A DNA stretch of 64,000 bases. It comes from Ignatzschineria sp. (GTDB lineage Bacteria; Pseudomonadota; Gammaproteobacteria; Cardiobacteriales; Wohlfahrtiimonadaceae). Location: positions 1 through 64,000 of the forward strand of contig JASLFU010000015.1 in NCBI GenBank assembly GCA_030150405.1. The letters run 5' to 3'. The notes beneath the pieces were generated by a model, which was not told the DNA's origin, did no database searches, and was given only the letters and a program-made list of their open reading frames with translations. Both the position numbers and the translations under genes were made by a program. Shown one piece after another: positions 1 through 8,580 of the stretch. Each line of letters opens with the position of its first letter. The first letter of the stretch is position 1.

Positions 1-1
1 G

Positions 2-436
2 CTCGATCTCTTTTGTGGATTGGGGAATTTTACGTTAGCGCTGGCGACTCAGGCGGGCTCTGTAATCGGTGTTGAAGGGGATAAGAGCTTAACCGATTGG
101 GCAGGGCGTAATGCGCAATTTAATCAGATTGAGAATGTGGCATTCCATTGTGCAGATTTAACGGAAGATCAGAGCGAAGCGCCTTGGATGAATGAGCAGT
201 ATGATGCGATTTTAATCGATCCTCCCCGCTCTGGAGCCCTTGAGATGATGCCCTATTTGGGCAAGCTCGCGCCTAAAAAGATTCTCTATGTTTCATGCCA
301 TCCTGCTACGTTAGCAAGGGATCTTGCGGTGCTTACAAAAGGGTACCCCTATACGTTACATTCAGCTGGTGTGATGGATATGTTCCCCCATACAGCCCAT
401 GTGGAATCGATGGCGCTATTGATTCGTGAAGATTAA
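2..436 (+). CDS. rlmD: RlmD, 23S rRNA (uracil-1939-C5)-methyltransferase, C-terminal part
   Basis: This is the C-terminal third of an RNA m5U methyltransferase whose start lies before the window. The open frame runs in from the first bases and reads LDLFCGLGNFT, the SAM-binding motif I of the RlmD/TrmA family. Further on are IDPPRSGA (motif IV) and YVSCHPATLARDL, which carries the catalytic cysteine that attacks C6 of the uracil. HVESM near the end is the usual C-terminal general-base region. The family methylates U1939 of 23S rRNA. RlmD, RlmC and TrmA share these motifs. RlmD is preferred because of the sequence around the catalytic Cys, but the missing N-terminus (TRAM domain and Fe-S cysteines) would settle it. 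Confidence 0.85.
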   Translation, partial: LDLFCGLGNFTLALATQAGSVIGVEGDKSLTDWAGRNAQFNQIENVAFHCADLTEDQSEAPWMNEQYDAILIDPPRSGALEMMPYLGKLAPKKILYVSCHPATLARDLAVLTKGYPYTLHSAGVMDMFPHTAHVESMALLIRED

Positions 437-490
437 CAGAACTTAAAATTTAAGATTTAAGATCTTTTCGAAGAGGATACCTATTTATAC

Positions 491-530
491 CGCCTAGCTA
501 GGGGCTTCTTGGCTAGGCGCTTTCTGTTTT
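491..530 (+). terminator. Rho-independent terminator after rlmD
   Basis: A perfect 8-bp stem (CGCCTAGC with GCTAGGCG) encloses a 13-nt loop and is followed by a T-rich stretch. It lies between rlmD and rdgC. Confidence 0.7.
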
Positions 531-541
531 AAAGAGTGCAT

Positions 542-1444
542 ATGAAACCGTTTAAAAATATCTTAATTTATCAATTTGATGAGCCTTTTACCTTAACCGC
601 TCATGAGCTTGAATCTCAGCTCTCTGCCCACCCTTTGCGGGAGTGTGGGCGTGATGAGCTAGAGACTTATGGCTGGTTACCCGCCTTTTCTCAGGGGCAA
701 AATTTTATAGAGGAGGCAAACGGAGCTTTTTTTATGCGCTTAGGAATGGAGCAGAAAAAAGTGCCACGGTTAGCGATTAAAACCGCAGTGGAGAAACGTG
801 CTCGGGAGCAAGAGATCGATATTTCCACTCGTGCTCGGTATAAAGAGGTTGAAGAGATCATTATAGATGAGCTGGTTGCAAAAGCGTTTCCCGAGCAGAG
901 CTCCATGATGGCTTATATCGATGCGAGCAAAGGTTGGTTAGTAGTGGATGCCACCAGCGAGAAGAAGGCCTCAACGCTAACGGCTGTTTTGCGTAAAACG
1001 CTGGGCTCTCTGCCTGTAACAGGTTTTGCCCCGCAAGTTGAGCTTCCGATGGTGATGACTCATTGGGTTCGCTCTGGACTTCCCTCGGAGCATTTTGCCT
1101 TTTTAGATGAAGTAGAATTAAAAGAGCAGAAAGAGGAAGGGGGCACGGCACGCTATAAGGGGCTCTCTTTAGAGAGCCGGGAGATTCAGCAAAATTTAGA
1201 GAGTAGCGAAGATCATTGGCAAGTGGTACGGCTTGGATTGATCTATGATGAGCTTGTGACGTTCTCCCTTGGGGAGGATTTTATTCTCAAGCGTCTTCGT
1301 TATCTCGATGGCTTTCAAGAACAGCTTGAATTGAGTGATGATCAAAATGCGGTGGCGCAATCGAATGCTTTTTTGCAGGTAGATACATTTAGAAATTTAG
1401 TGTCAGATCTTTATAATCTCTGTTATGACCGTGAGAATGAGTAG
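542..1444 (+). CDS. rdgC: RdgC, recombination-associated DNA-binding protein
   Basis: RdgC is a ring-shaped, sequence-independent DNA-binding protein that restrains RecA filament formation. The 300-residue length and the sequence (N-terminal MKPFKNILIYQF, central LAIKTAVEKRA, later GFAPQVELPMVMTHWVRSG) fit this family throughout. The ATG two codons after an upstream GTG is chosen because it sits 5 nt after an AAAGAG ribosome site. The gene stands alone between the rlmD terminator and parE. No unusual feature is visible. Confidence 0.9.
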   Translation: MKPFKNILIYQFDEPFTLTAHELESQLSAHPLRECGRDELETYGWLPAFSQGQNFIEEANGAFFMRLGMEQKKVPRLAIKTAVEKRAREQEIDISTRARYKEVEEIIIDELVAKAFPEQSSMMAYIDASKGWLVVDATSEKKASTLTAVLRKTLGSLPVTGFAPQVELPMVMTHWVRSGLPSEHFAFLDEVELKEQKEEGGTARYKGLSLESREIQQNLESSEDHWQVVRLGLIYDELVTFSLGEDFILKRLRYLDGFQEQLELSDDQNAVAQSNAFLQVDTFRNLVSDLYNLCYDRENE

Positions 1445-1509
1445 ATTATTCAGACCCTATCCGCGCGCAGCGCAGCGATCTGCGATCACTGAACAAAATA
1501 GAGGAAACT

Positions 1510-3417
1510 ATGAGTAAAAATCAATATACATCGAGTTCCATCGAAGTTCTTTCGGGACTCGATCCTGTCCGCAAGCGTCCGGGCATGTATACCGATACCA
1601 GTCGACCTAATCATATCTTGCAAGAGGTGATCGATAACTCCGTGGATGAAGCCTTAGCAGGGCACGCAACAGAGGTGGAGGTTACCCTTTATAAAGATGG
1701 CTTTTTAGGGGTGAAAGATAATGGTCGGGGAATGCCGATCGATATTCACCCTGAACATGGTGTAAGCGGTGTGGAGCTCATTTTAGCAACGCTCCATGCG
1801 GGGGGTAAGTTTAATCAGGATAACTATCAATACTCAGGCGGCTTGCATGGGGTTGGTGTGGCGGTAGTGAATGCTCTTTCAAAAGAGTTAGAGGTGATTG
1901 TTAAGCGCGGGGGAGAAGAGCATAAAATCACCTTTAAAGATGGGCATAAAGCTACAGATTTAGAGTTTATCGGTAAAGTTGGTAAGGGGAATACCGGAAC
2001 AGAGATCCGTTTTTTACCCGATGAACAATATTTTGATACTCCGAAAATTGCTAAAAAGGCGCTCTGTGATCTTCTAAAAGCAAAAGCAATTTTATGCGCC
2101 GGCTTAAAGATTGTATTAATCGATGAGAGCGCTAAAGAGGAGTCTGAACAGCGGATTGAGTGGCGTTATGAGGCGGGAATTCATGAGTATCTTTATGATG
2201 CGTTAGAGAATATTGATCACCTGCCTGAGGAGATTATCTTTGGAGAATTTGAGGGGAAAACAGAGGAGGTTGTCTGGGGATTAGCATGGAGTGAGCAGGG
2301 AGCTCCGTTGATGACGGAGAGCTATGTGAACTTAATTCCCACTACACTTGGCGGAACCCATGTTAACGGCTTAAAATCTGGGCTTACCGAGGCGCTTCGT
2401 GATTTTTGTCAGCAGCGAAATCTTCTTCCCCGGGGGGTGCGTATTGCGCCGGATGATACCTTTGCACATCTTAATTTTCTCTTATCGGTGAAGATGCAAG
2501 AGCCACAATTTTCGGGGCAGACGAAGGAGCGTTTAAGCTCTCGAGATATCGCAAGCACAATCAATAATGCGGTTAAAGATTTCTTTGCGCTCTGGCTCAA
2601 TAATCATGTGGAAGAGGCAGAAGCGATCGCTGAGCATGTGATCTCTACCGCACAAGCGCGTCTTAAAAGCTCACGGGCTGTGGTGCGTAAACGTGTTTCC
2701 CAAGGGCCTAAGCTTCCCGGGAAATTGGCAGATTGTGTGAGTACAGATGTTAATGAGACAGAGCTCTTCTTGGTGGAAGGTGATTCGGCGGGGGGCTCTG
2801 CAAAACAGGCGCGGGATCGAGATACTCAAGCGGTCATGGCACTTCGTGGAAAGATTTTAAACACCTGGGAAGTTCCCACTAGCGAAATTTTAGCCTACAA
2901 TGAGATTCACGATATTTCGGTGGCGATCGGAGTAGATCCTAATAATGAGTCTTTAGAGGATCTACGTTATGGCAAGATCTGTATCTTAGCCGATGCCGAC
3001 TCCGATGGTCTGCATATTGCGACATTAATTTGTGCGCTCTTTCTCAAGCATTTCCCTAAATTGGTGGAGAACGGTCATGTCTTTGTGGCGCTGCCCCCGC
3101 TTTATCGTATCGATATTGGGAAAGAGGTCTTTTATGCGCTTGATGAAGAGGAGAAGGATAATATCCTTAAAAAGCATGAAAATGCTCGTGGGCAACGCTC
3201 AGTAACACGTTTTAAAGGGCTTGGGGAGATGAACCCAATTCAGCTTCGCGAGACGACTATGAGTGTTAATACTCGCCGTTTAGTTCAGTTAGTGAAAAGT
3301 GATGGCGATGGTGATGATCTTGATCCTATTAAAGTCTTCGATAAATTGCTTGCTCGGGGACAACGGCAAGAGCGTAAAGAGTGGATCGAGAGTAAACATT
3401 TTGTGCAGGAAAATTAA
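1510..3417 (+). CDS. parE: ParE, DNA topoisomerase IV subunit B
   Basis: This is the ATPase subunit of topoisomerase IV, which decatenates daughter chromosomes together with ParC. The N-terminal GHKL ATPase domain shows VIDNSVDEALAGHA, DNGRGMPID and YSGGLHGVGVAVVNALS. The transducer domain follows, and the TOPRIM domain has ELFLVEGDSAGGSAKQARDR and the acidic metal motif LADADSDG. The 635-residue length matches ParE rather than GyrB, which in this group is about 800 residues with an insertion in TOPRIM. AGAGGAAACT precedes the ATG. A strong terminator closes the gene, so it looks monocistronic. Confidence 0.95.
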   Translation: MSKNQYTSSSIEVLSGLDPVRKRPGMYTDTSRPNHILQEVIDNSVDEALAGHATEVEVTLYKDGFLGVKDNGRGMPIDIHPEHGVSGVELILATLHAGGKFNQDNYQYSGGLHGVGVAVVNALSKELEVIVKRGGEEHKITFKDGHKATDLEFIGKVGKGNTGTEIRFLPDEQYFDTPKIAKKALCDLLKAKAILCAGLKIVLIDESAKEESEQRIEWRYEAGIHEYLYDALENIDHLPEEIIFGEFEGKTEEVVWGLAWSEQGAPLMTESYVNLIPTTLGGTHVNGLKSGLTEALRDFCQQRNLLPRGVRIAPDDTFAHLNFLLSVKMQEPQFSGQTKERLSSRDIASTINNAVKDFFALWLNNHVEEAEAIAEHVISTAQARLKSSRAVVRKRVSQGPKLPGKLADCVSTDVNETELFLVEGDSAGGSAKQARDRDTQAVMALRGKILNTWEVPTSEILAYNEIHDISVAIGVDPNNESLEDLRYGKICILADADSDGLHIATLICALFLKHFPKLVENGHVFVALPPLYRIDIGKEVFYALDEEEKDNILKKHENARGQRSVTRFKGLGEMNPIQLRETTMSVNTRRLVQLVKSDGDGDDLDPIKVFDKLLARGQRQERKEWIESKHFVQEN

Positions 3418-3526
3418 TGCATGTAATGAGCTTTTAAATTAGATTGTTGGTATATTTGTAACCCTTTGATTTTGATCGACAATTGTTGTTTAATATCGGA
3501 TCGAAAAAAGGGGCGAAAATTATCCT

Positions 3527-3554
3527 AAGCCCTCATTTATTTGAGGGCTTTTTT
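3527..3554 (+). terminator. Rho-independent terminator after parE
   Basis: A 9-bp stem (AAGCCCTCA with TGAGGGCTT) has a 6-nt loop and is followed by a T tract. It separates parE from the pilus/competence operon. Confidence 0.8.
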
Positions 3555-3635
3555 ATGCCTGAGGAATCTATATCAATCATTGAAGAGAATTATTGAAGCG
3601 TTTATCGGTAGAAGTTTCATAGTCGGAGAGAAGGC

Positions 3636-4358
3636 GTGGAATTTTCAATTGAAGAGATCCCGAAAGATTCAGAATATCAGCGTTATTTTCAAAGAGAGCG
3701 TCAAAATGGGTCGAAGAGAGCGGCCTCTCGTCTTGGTAACTCTAAGCAAGAGAGCAAAGAGGGTGGCCGATTCTTTACAGTTTTTGTCTCTTCCTATCAA
3801 AAATTAAGGAGGTATCTCCATTCATCTGATCTTACAGAGCTCTTTGGAGCTGGCGCACTCTTTCTGTTTTTATTGCTATTTTTGGGCATTGCGCTAGGTC
3901 TCGATTTTTATAGAGGAGAGAGACGTTATTTAACCTTACAGCAACAAAAAGAGCGACTACTTGCAGCGCGGCAAGCACTTTTTAAGGAGCTCTCTCCGAT
4001 ACTTCCTCCTAATTTTAGGGAAGGGGGAGTAAGAGCTGTTTCGCTTTCCCATACAGTATTGGAAAAGTTGTTTTATACATTGGAAGAACTCGATGGAGAG
4101 AGCTATTGGGTAACGCTCGATTTTACGCCGAAAAGCAGGGAGAAAGAGCAGGATGAGTTTACCGATGGCGCATTAACATTAACCGGACGATCGGCCGATA
4201 GTGGAAGCGTGATTGATCTTTTAGAGCGTCTTGAAGCAGAAGGGCATTTAGTTACCCTCAATTATCGTGATCTTGAGCAAAAGGATGGCAGGGAGATCGA
4301 GTTTACGCTTCATTTTCCCTCCTTGGTTAATCAGAACTCTAGTTTTGATGAGAGGTAG
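3636..4358 (+). CDS. PilN-like inner-membrane assembly protein of a type IV pilus / DNA-uptake system
   Basis: The 240-residue protein has a long basic N-terminal tail, one membrane segment at about residues 70-90 (ELFGAGALFLFLLLFLGIAL) and a periplasmic coiled-coil region with a ferredoxin-like fold size. This layout matches PilN or HofN/ComB, the bitopic protein that joins PilM to PilO. The GTG start follows GGAGAGAAGGC. The next gene starts 5 bp after its stop, and the operon continues through the PilO/PilP fusion and the secretin to aroK, where pilN sits in many gammaproteobacteria. No PilM actin-like gene precedes it; parE and its terminator come directly before. The assignment rests on topology and synteny more than on residues. 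Confidence 0.6.
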   Translation: MEFSIEEIPKDSEYQRYFQRERQNGSKRAASRLGNSKQESKEGGRFFTVFVSSYQKLRRYLHSSDLTELFGAGALFLFLLLFLGIALGLDFYRGERRYLTLQQQKERLLAARQALFKELSPILPPNFREGGVRAVSLSHTVLEKLFYTLEELDGESYWVTLDFTPKSREKEQDEFTDGALTLTGRSADSGSVIDLLERLEAEGHLVTLNYRDLEQKDGREIEFTLHFPSLVNQNSSFDER

Positions 4359-4363
4359 CTAAG

Positions 4364-5455
4364 ATGCAGGAGCTCCTTCTTTTTCTCAAGCAAGATTTTA
4401 GTAAGGTTGGCTGGTCAGGTTATAAAGAGAGTTATCGCGCCCTTACAAAACATTCCCGCTGGCTTCTCCTGGGGATCATGATTCTGTTCCTTCTGCTTGC
4501 TATTGTGGGCTCACTTCATTGGTTTGGCCTATTTGAGTCTCTTTCTAAACGCAAAGAGAGCATTAAAAGCATTGAGAGAGAGGTCGAGCTGCTCAGTCGG
4601 CAGATTGAGGATATCCACCAGGAATACCAGACAATTGAGCCCTATTTAAGTGAAAAATTTTTAGACGAGATGAGCAACGCTTCGTCGTTAAAGAGCTCTG
4701 CTGAGTTTATCCGTTTGCTCGAAAATATTGCCCAACAACAGAATATTCAGATTTTGCAGTTAGAGCCGATTGAAGCAGATTCTTCTTTCTCTTCGCCCCC
4801 TTTAAGCGCTCCTTTAGTGAAAACTTTCACCTTACAGCTAGAGAGCTGTGGCGAAGGTTTATCCCATCTCCTTTTTTTAGATGATCTTTTACAGAGTACG
4901 GCGACTCATCCGGGGGTTAATGGAGAGTTTGGAGAGTGGAGAATTATAGAAGAAGCGGCGCGTTGTAAAAATGGTACAGCACTATTTCACGGAAAGATTC
5001 ATTTTAAAATAGCTGGGGAGGAGAGCTTAAAGCCAGATTTCTCTCCTCTTCTGTTTAAACAACAATTAGCCGCTTTTAAAGCTGCTCAAGAGCAGCGGGC
5101 ATTCCTCACTCAATTGCGAGAGCGCGCTATAAGAGTTGGACGTGATCCTTTTAAGCCATACTCATTCGTCCTCTTTTTAGAAGAAGAGAGAGCGGTTAAG
5201 GAGCGTTTGGAGACGCCAGAAAATATCTCTTTAGAGCGCTCTAAGGGTGCGGAAAATCAGATCACAATCAAAATGGGGGAGAATTATCAGGGCATCACCT
5301 TTATTGGGGTTTTAGAACAGAATAAGCATCATTTAGTCTTATTACGAAATAGTGAAGGGCACTCTAAAATTGTGGCGCCGGGGGAAGAGTTTTTACCTCA
5401 CCTCTATTTTTGGAAGGTTAAAGAGGGGGAGTTGATCTTAAGGGAGCGCCCTTAA
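4364..5455 (+). CDS. PilO-PilP fusion-like pilus alignment protein
   Basis: The protein has a short cytoplasmic N-terminus, a membrane helix at about residues 33-54 (WLLLGIMILFLLLAIVGSL), a coiled coil at about 60-95 and a PilO-like periplasmic domain up to about residue 215. A PilP/HofP-like C-terminal half follows: GRDPFKPYS at about 263 and, near the end, ITFIGVLEQNKHHLVLLRNS and KIVAPGEEF, which look like the beta-domain of PilP that contacts the secretin. PilO (about 200 aa) and PilP (about 170 aa) are normally separate genes, and PilP is normally a lipoprotein. The two roles appear joined here. The domain reading is inferred by eye. Neighbours are PilN-like and secretin genes. Confidence 0.6.
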   Translation: MQELLLFLKQDFSKVGWSGYKESYRALTKHSRWLLLGIMILFLLLAIVGSLHWFGLFESLSKRKESIKSIEREVELLSRQIEDIHQEYQTIEPYLSEKFLDEMSNASSLKSSAEFIRLLENIAQQQNIQILQLEPIEADSSFSSPPLSAPLVKTFTLQLESCGEGLSHLLFLDDLLQSTATHPGVNGEFGEWRIIEEAARCKNGTALFHGKIHFKIAGEESLKPDFSPLLFKQQLAAFKAAQEQRAFLTQLRERAIRVGRDPFKPYSFVLFLEEERAVKERLETPENISLERSKGAENQITIKMGENYQGITFIGVLEQNKHHLVLLRNSEGHSKIVAPGEEFLPHLYFWKVKEGELILRERP

Positions 5456-5535
5456 TGGAGAAAATTCTTGGGGCAGGGAGGCAAATTTAAAAGCAGTGGC
5501 ATGGAGATTGTTTAGAAACAGAGCGGGGTGAAAAG

Positions 5536-6915
5536 ATGTTTAGGGATTTAGGGCAGGCAAAAGGGCAGAGCGGACGATGGTTTAAAACAAGAAGAGTAAG
5601 GCAGATAGGGCTCTCTATTTTACTGGTGTTTATTCTTCCCTTTGTGAAGGCAGCACAGGTAGCCGAGGGGGAGGATTTTAAAGCTTTCCAGAATAGTGTT
5701 GAGATCGATCCATATTCCCGTATTACGCTGAATGTTCAAGATGCTGATCTGCACACTATTTTTCAGCTACTGGCAACCCAAAGCGGGCGGAATATTATTG
5801 TCAGCCCTGAGGTGAATCAGCGTTTAACGCTTCATCTAAAAGAGATGCCTCTACCACAGATTCTCGATGCCATTTTGCTCTATAGCAATCTTCATAAAGT
5901 GGAAAGAGACGGAGTGATTTATATTCTAGATGAGGAGGAGCGGGGGCGAATATTGGGTGAGCGTGTAGAAACAGCTGTTCTTCAATTAAATTATGCAGAA
6001 GCAGAGAAGATTGTGGAGATGCTGCTCGATTCTGGAGAGCGCAGAGGACTGCTTCTAAGTGAGGAGGGAGATATTCGTGCTGATTCCCGAACCAATAAAT
6101 TAATTATACAGGACCATAGAGCCAATATCTTTAAGATAGAAGAGATGGTAAAAAAGCTTGATCAGCCAGTCAGACAAGTGGAGATTGCTGGCTTTATTGT
6201 GGCGGCGTTTGATGATTTTGCACGGGATCTTGGGGTCAATTGGGGGCTCAATTATCATCGAGGAAAGCATCATTTAGGAGGGACTTTAGGAGGTGGCGCT
6301 GGGGGAAATAGTTCCTTAGGTTTTGATTTTAGTGGAGGTTTAGGAAAACTCACCTCATTAGGTGCGCAAAACCCCAACTTTTCCATGGCGTATATGGTGT
6401 TAGGACGGGAGTTAAATATCGGCTTAGAACTCTCTGCGATGCAGTCGGAAGGACGGGGAGAGGTGCTCTCTAATCCCGTTATTTTAACTACCGATCGGCA
6501 AGAGGCTTATATCAAGCAGGGAGCAGAGGTGGCCTATAGCCGCTCATCAAATGAGGGGACTAACACAGAATTTAAAGAGGTGGTAATGGAGCTCAATGTA
6601 GTGCCAAAAATCACCCCTGATAACCGCATTGTACTTGATCTATTTATTACAAAGGATGAGATATCGGGCTATGCCCCGAATGGGGAACCGATTATTGGCA
6701 AGCGAGCATTAAGCACACAAGCTTTAATTCAGGATGGAGAGACTCTTGTGCTAGGAGGGATTTATGAGCATGAGGCCGCCACCATTACGGAGGAAGTGCC
6801 TTTTTTAGGGCGTCTTCCTCTGTTAGGAAATCTCTTTAAACGAGAGCAGAATCGGCATAAAAAAGCGGAGCTATTAATCTTTGTTACCCCTCGGATAATT
6901 GATACACTACATTAA
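5536..6915 (+). CDS. Type IV pilus / competence secretin (PilQ/HofQ/ComE type)
   Basis: This is an outer-membrane secretin that would form the gated channel for pilus exit or DNA uptake. The N-terminus has a signal peptide (ISILLVFILPFVKAA region). A STN/N0 domain follows (NVQDADLHTIFQLLATQSG), then an N1-type domain (RADSRTNKLIIQDHRANI) and the secretin core (SNPVILTTDRQEAYIKQGAE, ALIQDGETLVLGGI, VPFLGRLPLLGNLFK, ELLIFVTPRII). At 459 residues it lacks the AMIN domains of long PilQ proteins and matches the short HofQ/Haemophilus ComE class. It is the last pilus gene before aroK. A glycine-rich insert (GGTLGGGAGG) lies in the first part of the core. Confidence 0.88.
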   Translation: MFRDLGQAKGQSGRWFKTRRVRQIGLSILLVFILPFVKAAQVAEGEDFKAFQNSVEIDPYSRITLNVQDADLHTIFQLLATQSGRNIIVSPEVNQRLTLHLKEMPLPQILDAILLYSNLHKVERDGVIYILDEEERGRILGERVETAVLQLNYAEAEKIVEMLLDSGERRGLLLSEEGDIRADSRTNKLIIQDHRANIFKIEEMVKKLDQPVRQVEIAGFIVAAFDDFARDLGVNWGLNYHRGKHHLGGTLGGGAGGNSSLGFDFSGGLGKLTSLGAQNPNFSMAYMVLGRELNIGLELSAMQSEGRGEVLSNPVILTTDRQEAYIKQGAEVAYSRSSNEGTNTEFKEVVMELNVVPKITPDNRIVLDLFITKDEISGYAPNGEPIIGKRALSTQALIQDGETLVLGGIYEHEAATITEEVPFLGRLPLLGNLFKREQNRHKKAELLIFVTPRIIDTLH

Positions 6916-6940
6916 AATGTAGCTAAAAGAAGGGGGAGAG

Positions 6941-7507
6941 ATGGATAAAGAGAGGTATTACAATCTCTTTTTAATCGGGCCGATGGGCTCTGGAAAATCA
7001 ACAATCGGGCGACTTTTAGCCCGCACCTTAAAAAAAGAGTATCTCGATAGCGATGCGGATATTGAAAGATCTACAGGGGTGGATATCCCCTATATTTTTG
7101 AGATCGAAGGGGAGGCGGGCTTTCGCAAGCGGGAAGAGCGTTCTATTGCCCGCTTAGCGCAACGAAAAAATATTGTTTTAGCCACCGGCGGCGGGGCGAT
7201 TCTTTCGGCTAAAAATCGGCAAGTATTGAGTGAAAACGGGCTTGTGCTCTACCTTAATGTCTCTCCTAAGGAGCAGTTTAATCGGGTGCGATACGACACT
7301 CAAAGGCCGCTACTTTTCCATGAAAATCCTGAAGCGGTTTTAGCTGAGCTCTATCAAAAACGACACCCCTTCTATTCGGCGCTTGCAGATTACACAATTT
7401 TATCTGATAAATTGGCTCCGAAAACCGTTGTAAATGGTATTATAGAAGGAATTGTCCGGGGGAAATCCCCATTACCCCATTGGCTTGTGGAAAATAGCGA
7501 AAGATGA
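6941..7507 (+). CDS. aroK: Shikimate kinase
   Basis: The enzyme phosphorylates shikimate with ATP in the chorismate pathway. The P-loop is GPMGSGKSTIG, the shikimate site shows DSDADIE and GEAGFRKREE, LATGGGAI follows, and the lid is around RYDTQRPLL. Length (188 aa) is a little over the usual 173. It overlaps aroB by 4 bp (ATGA), so the two are translationally coupled, in the conserved order secretin-aroK-aroB-damX. Confidence 0.95.
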   Translation: MDKERYYNLFLIGPMGSGKSTIGRLLARTLKKEYLDSDADIERSTGVDIPYIFEIEGEAGFRKREERSIARLAQRKNIVLATGGGAILSAKNRQVLSENGLVLYLNVSPKEQFNRVRYDTQRPLLFHENPEAVLAELYQKRHPFYSALADYTILSDKLAPKTVVNGIIEGIVRGKSPLPHWLVENSER

Positions 7508-8580
7508 AGACGTTAACGATAGATTTAGCCGAGCGTTCTTATAATATTTATATTAAGGAAGGACTCCTTAAGAGTTTTAAATGGGTGGATAACCTTCGTT
7601 ATCCCCGTCGTTTACTTGTCACCAATCGTACGATTTATGCCCTGCATGCTGATCGTATCTTATCGCTCGTTGATGGAGATCGGGATTACGTCTTAATTTT
7701 AGAAGATGGGGAAGAGTACAAAAGCTTAGAATCTTTCGAAAAAATTCAGACCCGCCTTTTAGAGCTTGAGTTTACCCGCAACAGCACATTAATTGCTTTT
7801 GGCGGCGGAGTGATAGGGGACTTAGTCGGTTTTGCGGCCAGCACTTATCAGCGAGGCATCGATTTTATTCAGATTCCCACTACACTATTAGCTCAAGTAG
7901 ATAGTTCTGTAGGGGGGAAAACCGCTATCAACCACCCTTTAGGGAAAAATATGATCGGCACATTTTATCAGCCTAAAATGGTGTTGATCGATCTTGAGCT
8001 CTTAAAAACATTACCCGAGCGAGAATATATCAGCGGGCTTGCGGAAGTTATCAAATATGGATTTATCCGTTCAAGTGACTTTTTAAGCTGGTTAGAGGCG
8101 AATCGAGAGGCGATCTTAAATCTCGATGGGGAGGTGGTGGCCGAGATGATCTATCGCTCTTGCGCCTTTAAAAAAGCGGTCGTGGATGAAGATGAGTTTG
8201 AATCAGGTGTGCGTGCAATCTTAAACTTAGGGCATACCTTTGGCCATGGTATTGAGCGGGGGATGAATTACCGCGATATTTTACATGGTGAGGCGGTCTC
8301 CATCGGAATGGAGATGGCGGGTTATCTCTCGTATAGAACTGGATTTATCACTAAATCAGAGCAGCTCTATATGAGTGCTTTGATGAATTCATTTGGCTTG
8401 CCGCTTTCGGTGCCGGTTAATATTGCTACGGATAAGATGCTCAGCTACATGCGTTTAGATAAGAAGAATCGTAGCGGTAAGATCCGTTTTGTGCTCTTAA
8501 AAGCGATTGGTGAGGCGATCATCACAGAGGATGTGAAAGAAGAACATATTATTGAAGCGATCGAACTTGGGATGCCATAA
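7504..8580 (+). CDS. aroB: 3-dehydroquinate synthase
   Basis: AroB cyclises DAHP to 3-dehydroquinate using NAD and a divalent metal. Signature segments are GGGVIGDLVGFAASTYQRG (NAD site), IPTTLLAQVDSSVGGKTAIN, GKNMIGTFYQP, LAEVIKYGFI and the metal-binding NLGHTFGHGIE. The 358-residue length is standard. It overlaps aroK and abuts the DamX-like gene with no gap. Confidence 0.96.
   Translation: MKTLTIDLAERSYNIYIKEGLLKSFKWVDNLRYPRRLLVTNRTIYALHADRILSLVDGDRDYVLILEDGEEYKSLESFEKIQTRLLELEFTRNSTLIAFGGGVIGDLVGFAASTYQRGIDFIQIPTTLLAQVDSSVGGKTAINHPLGKNMIGTFYQPKMVLIDLELLKTLPEREYISGLAEVIKYGFIRSSDFLSWLEANREAILNLDGEVVAEMIYRSCAFKKAVVDEDEFESGVRAILNLGHTFGHGIERGMNYRDILHGEAVSIGMEMAGYLSYRTGFITKSEQLYMSALMNSFGLPLSVPVNIATDKMLSYMRLDKKNRSGKIRFVLLKAIGEAIITEDVKEEHIIEAIELGMP

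Noticed and set aside
3541..3807. A plus-strand frame of 88 codons before the PilN-like gene
   Set aside because: It overlaps the terminator of parE and the PilN-like gene in another frame, and its protein has no domain; the GTG-started PilN-like frame explains the region.
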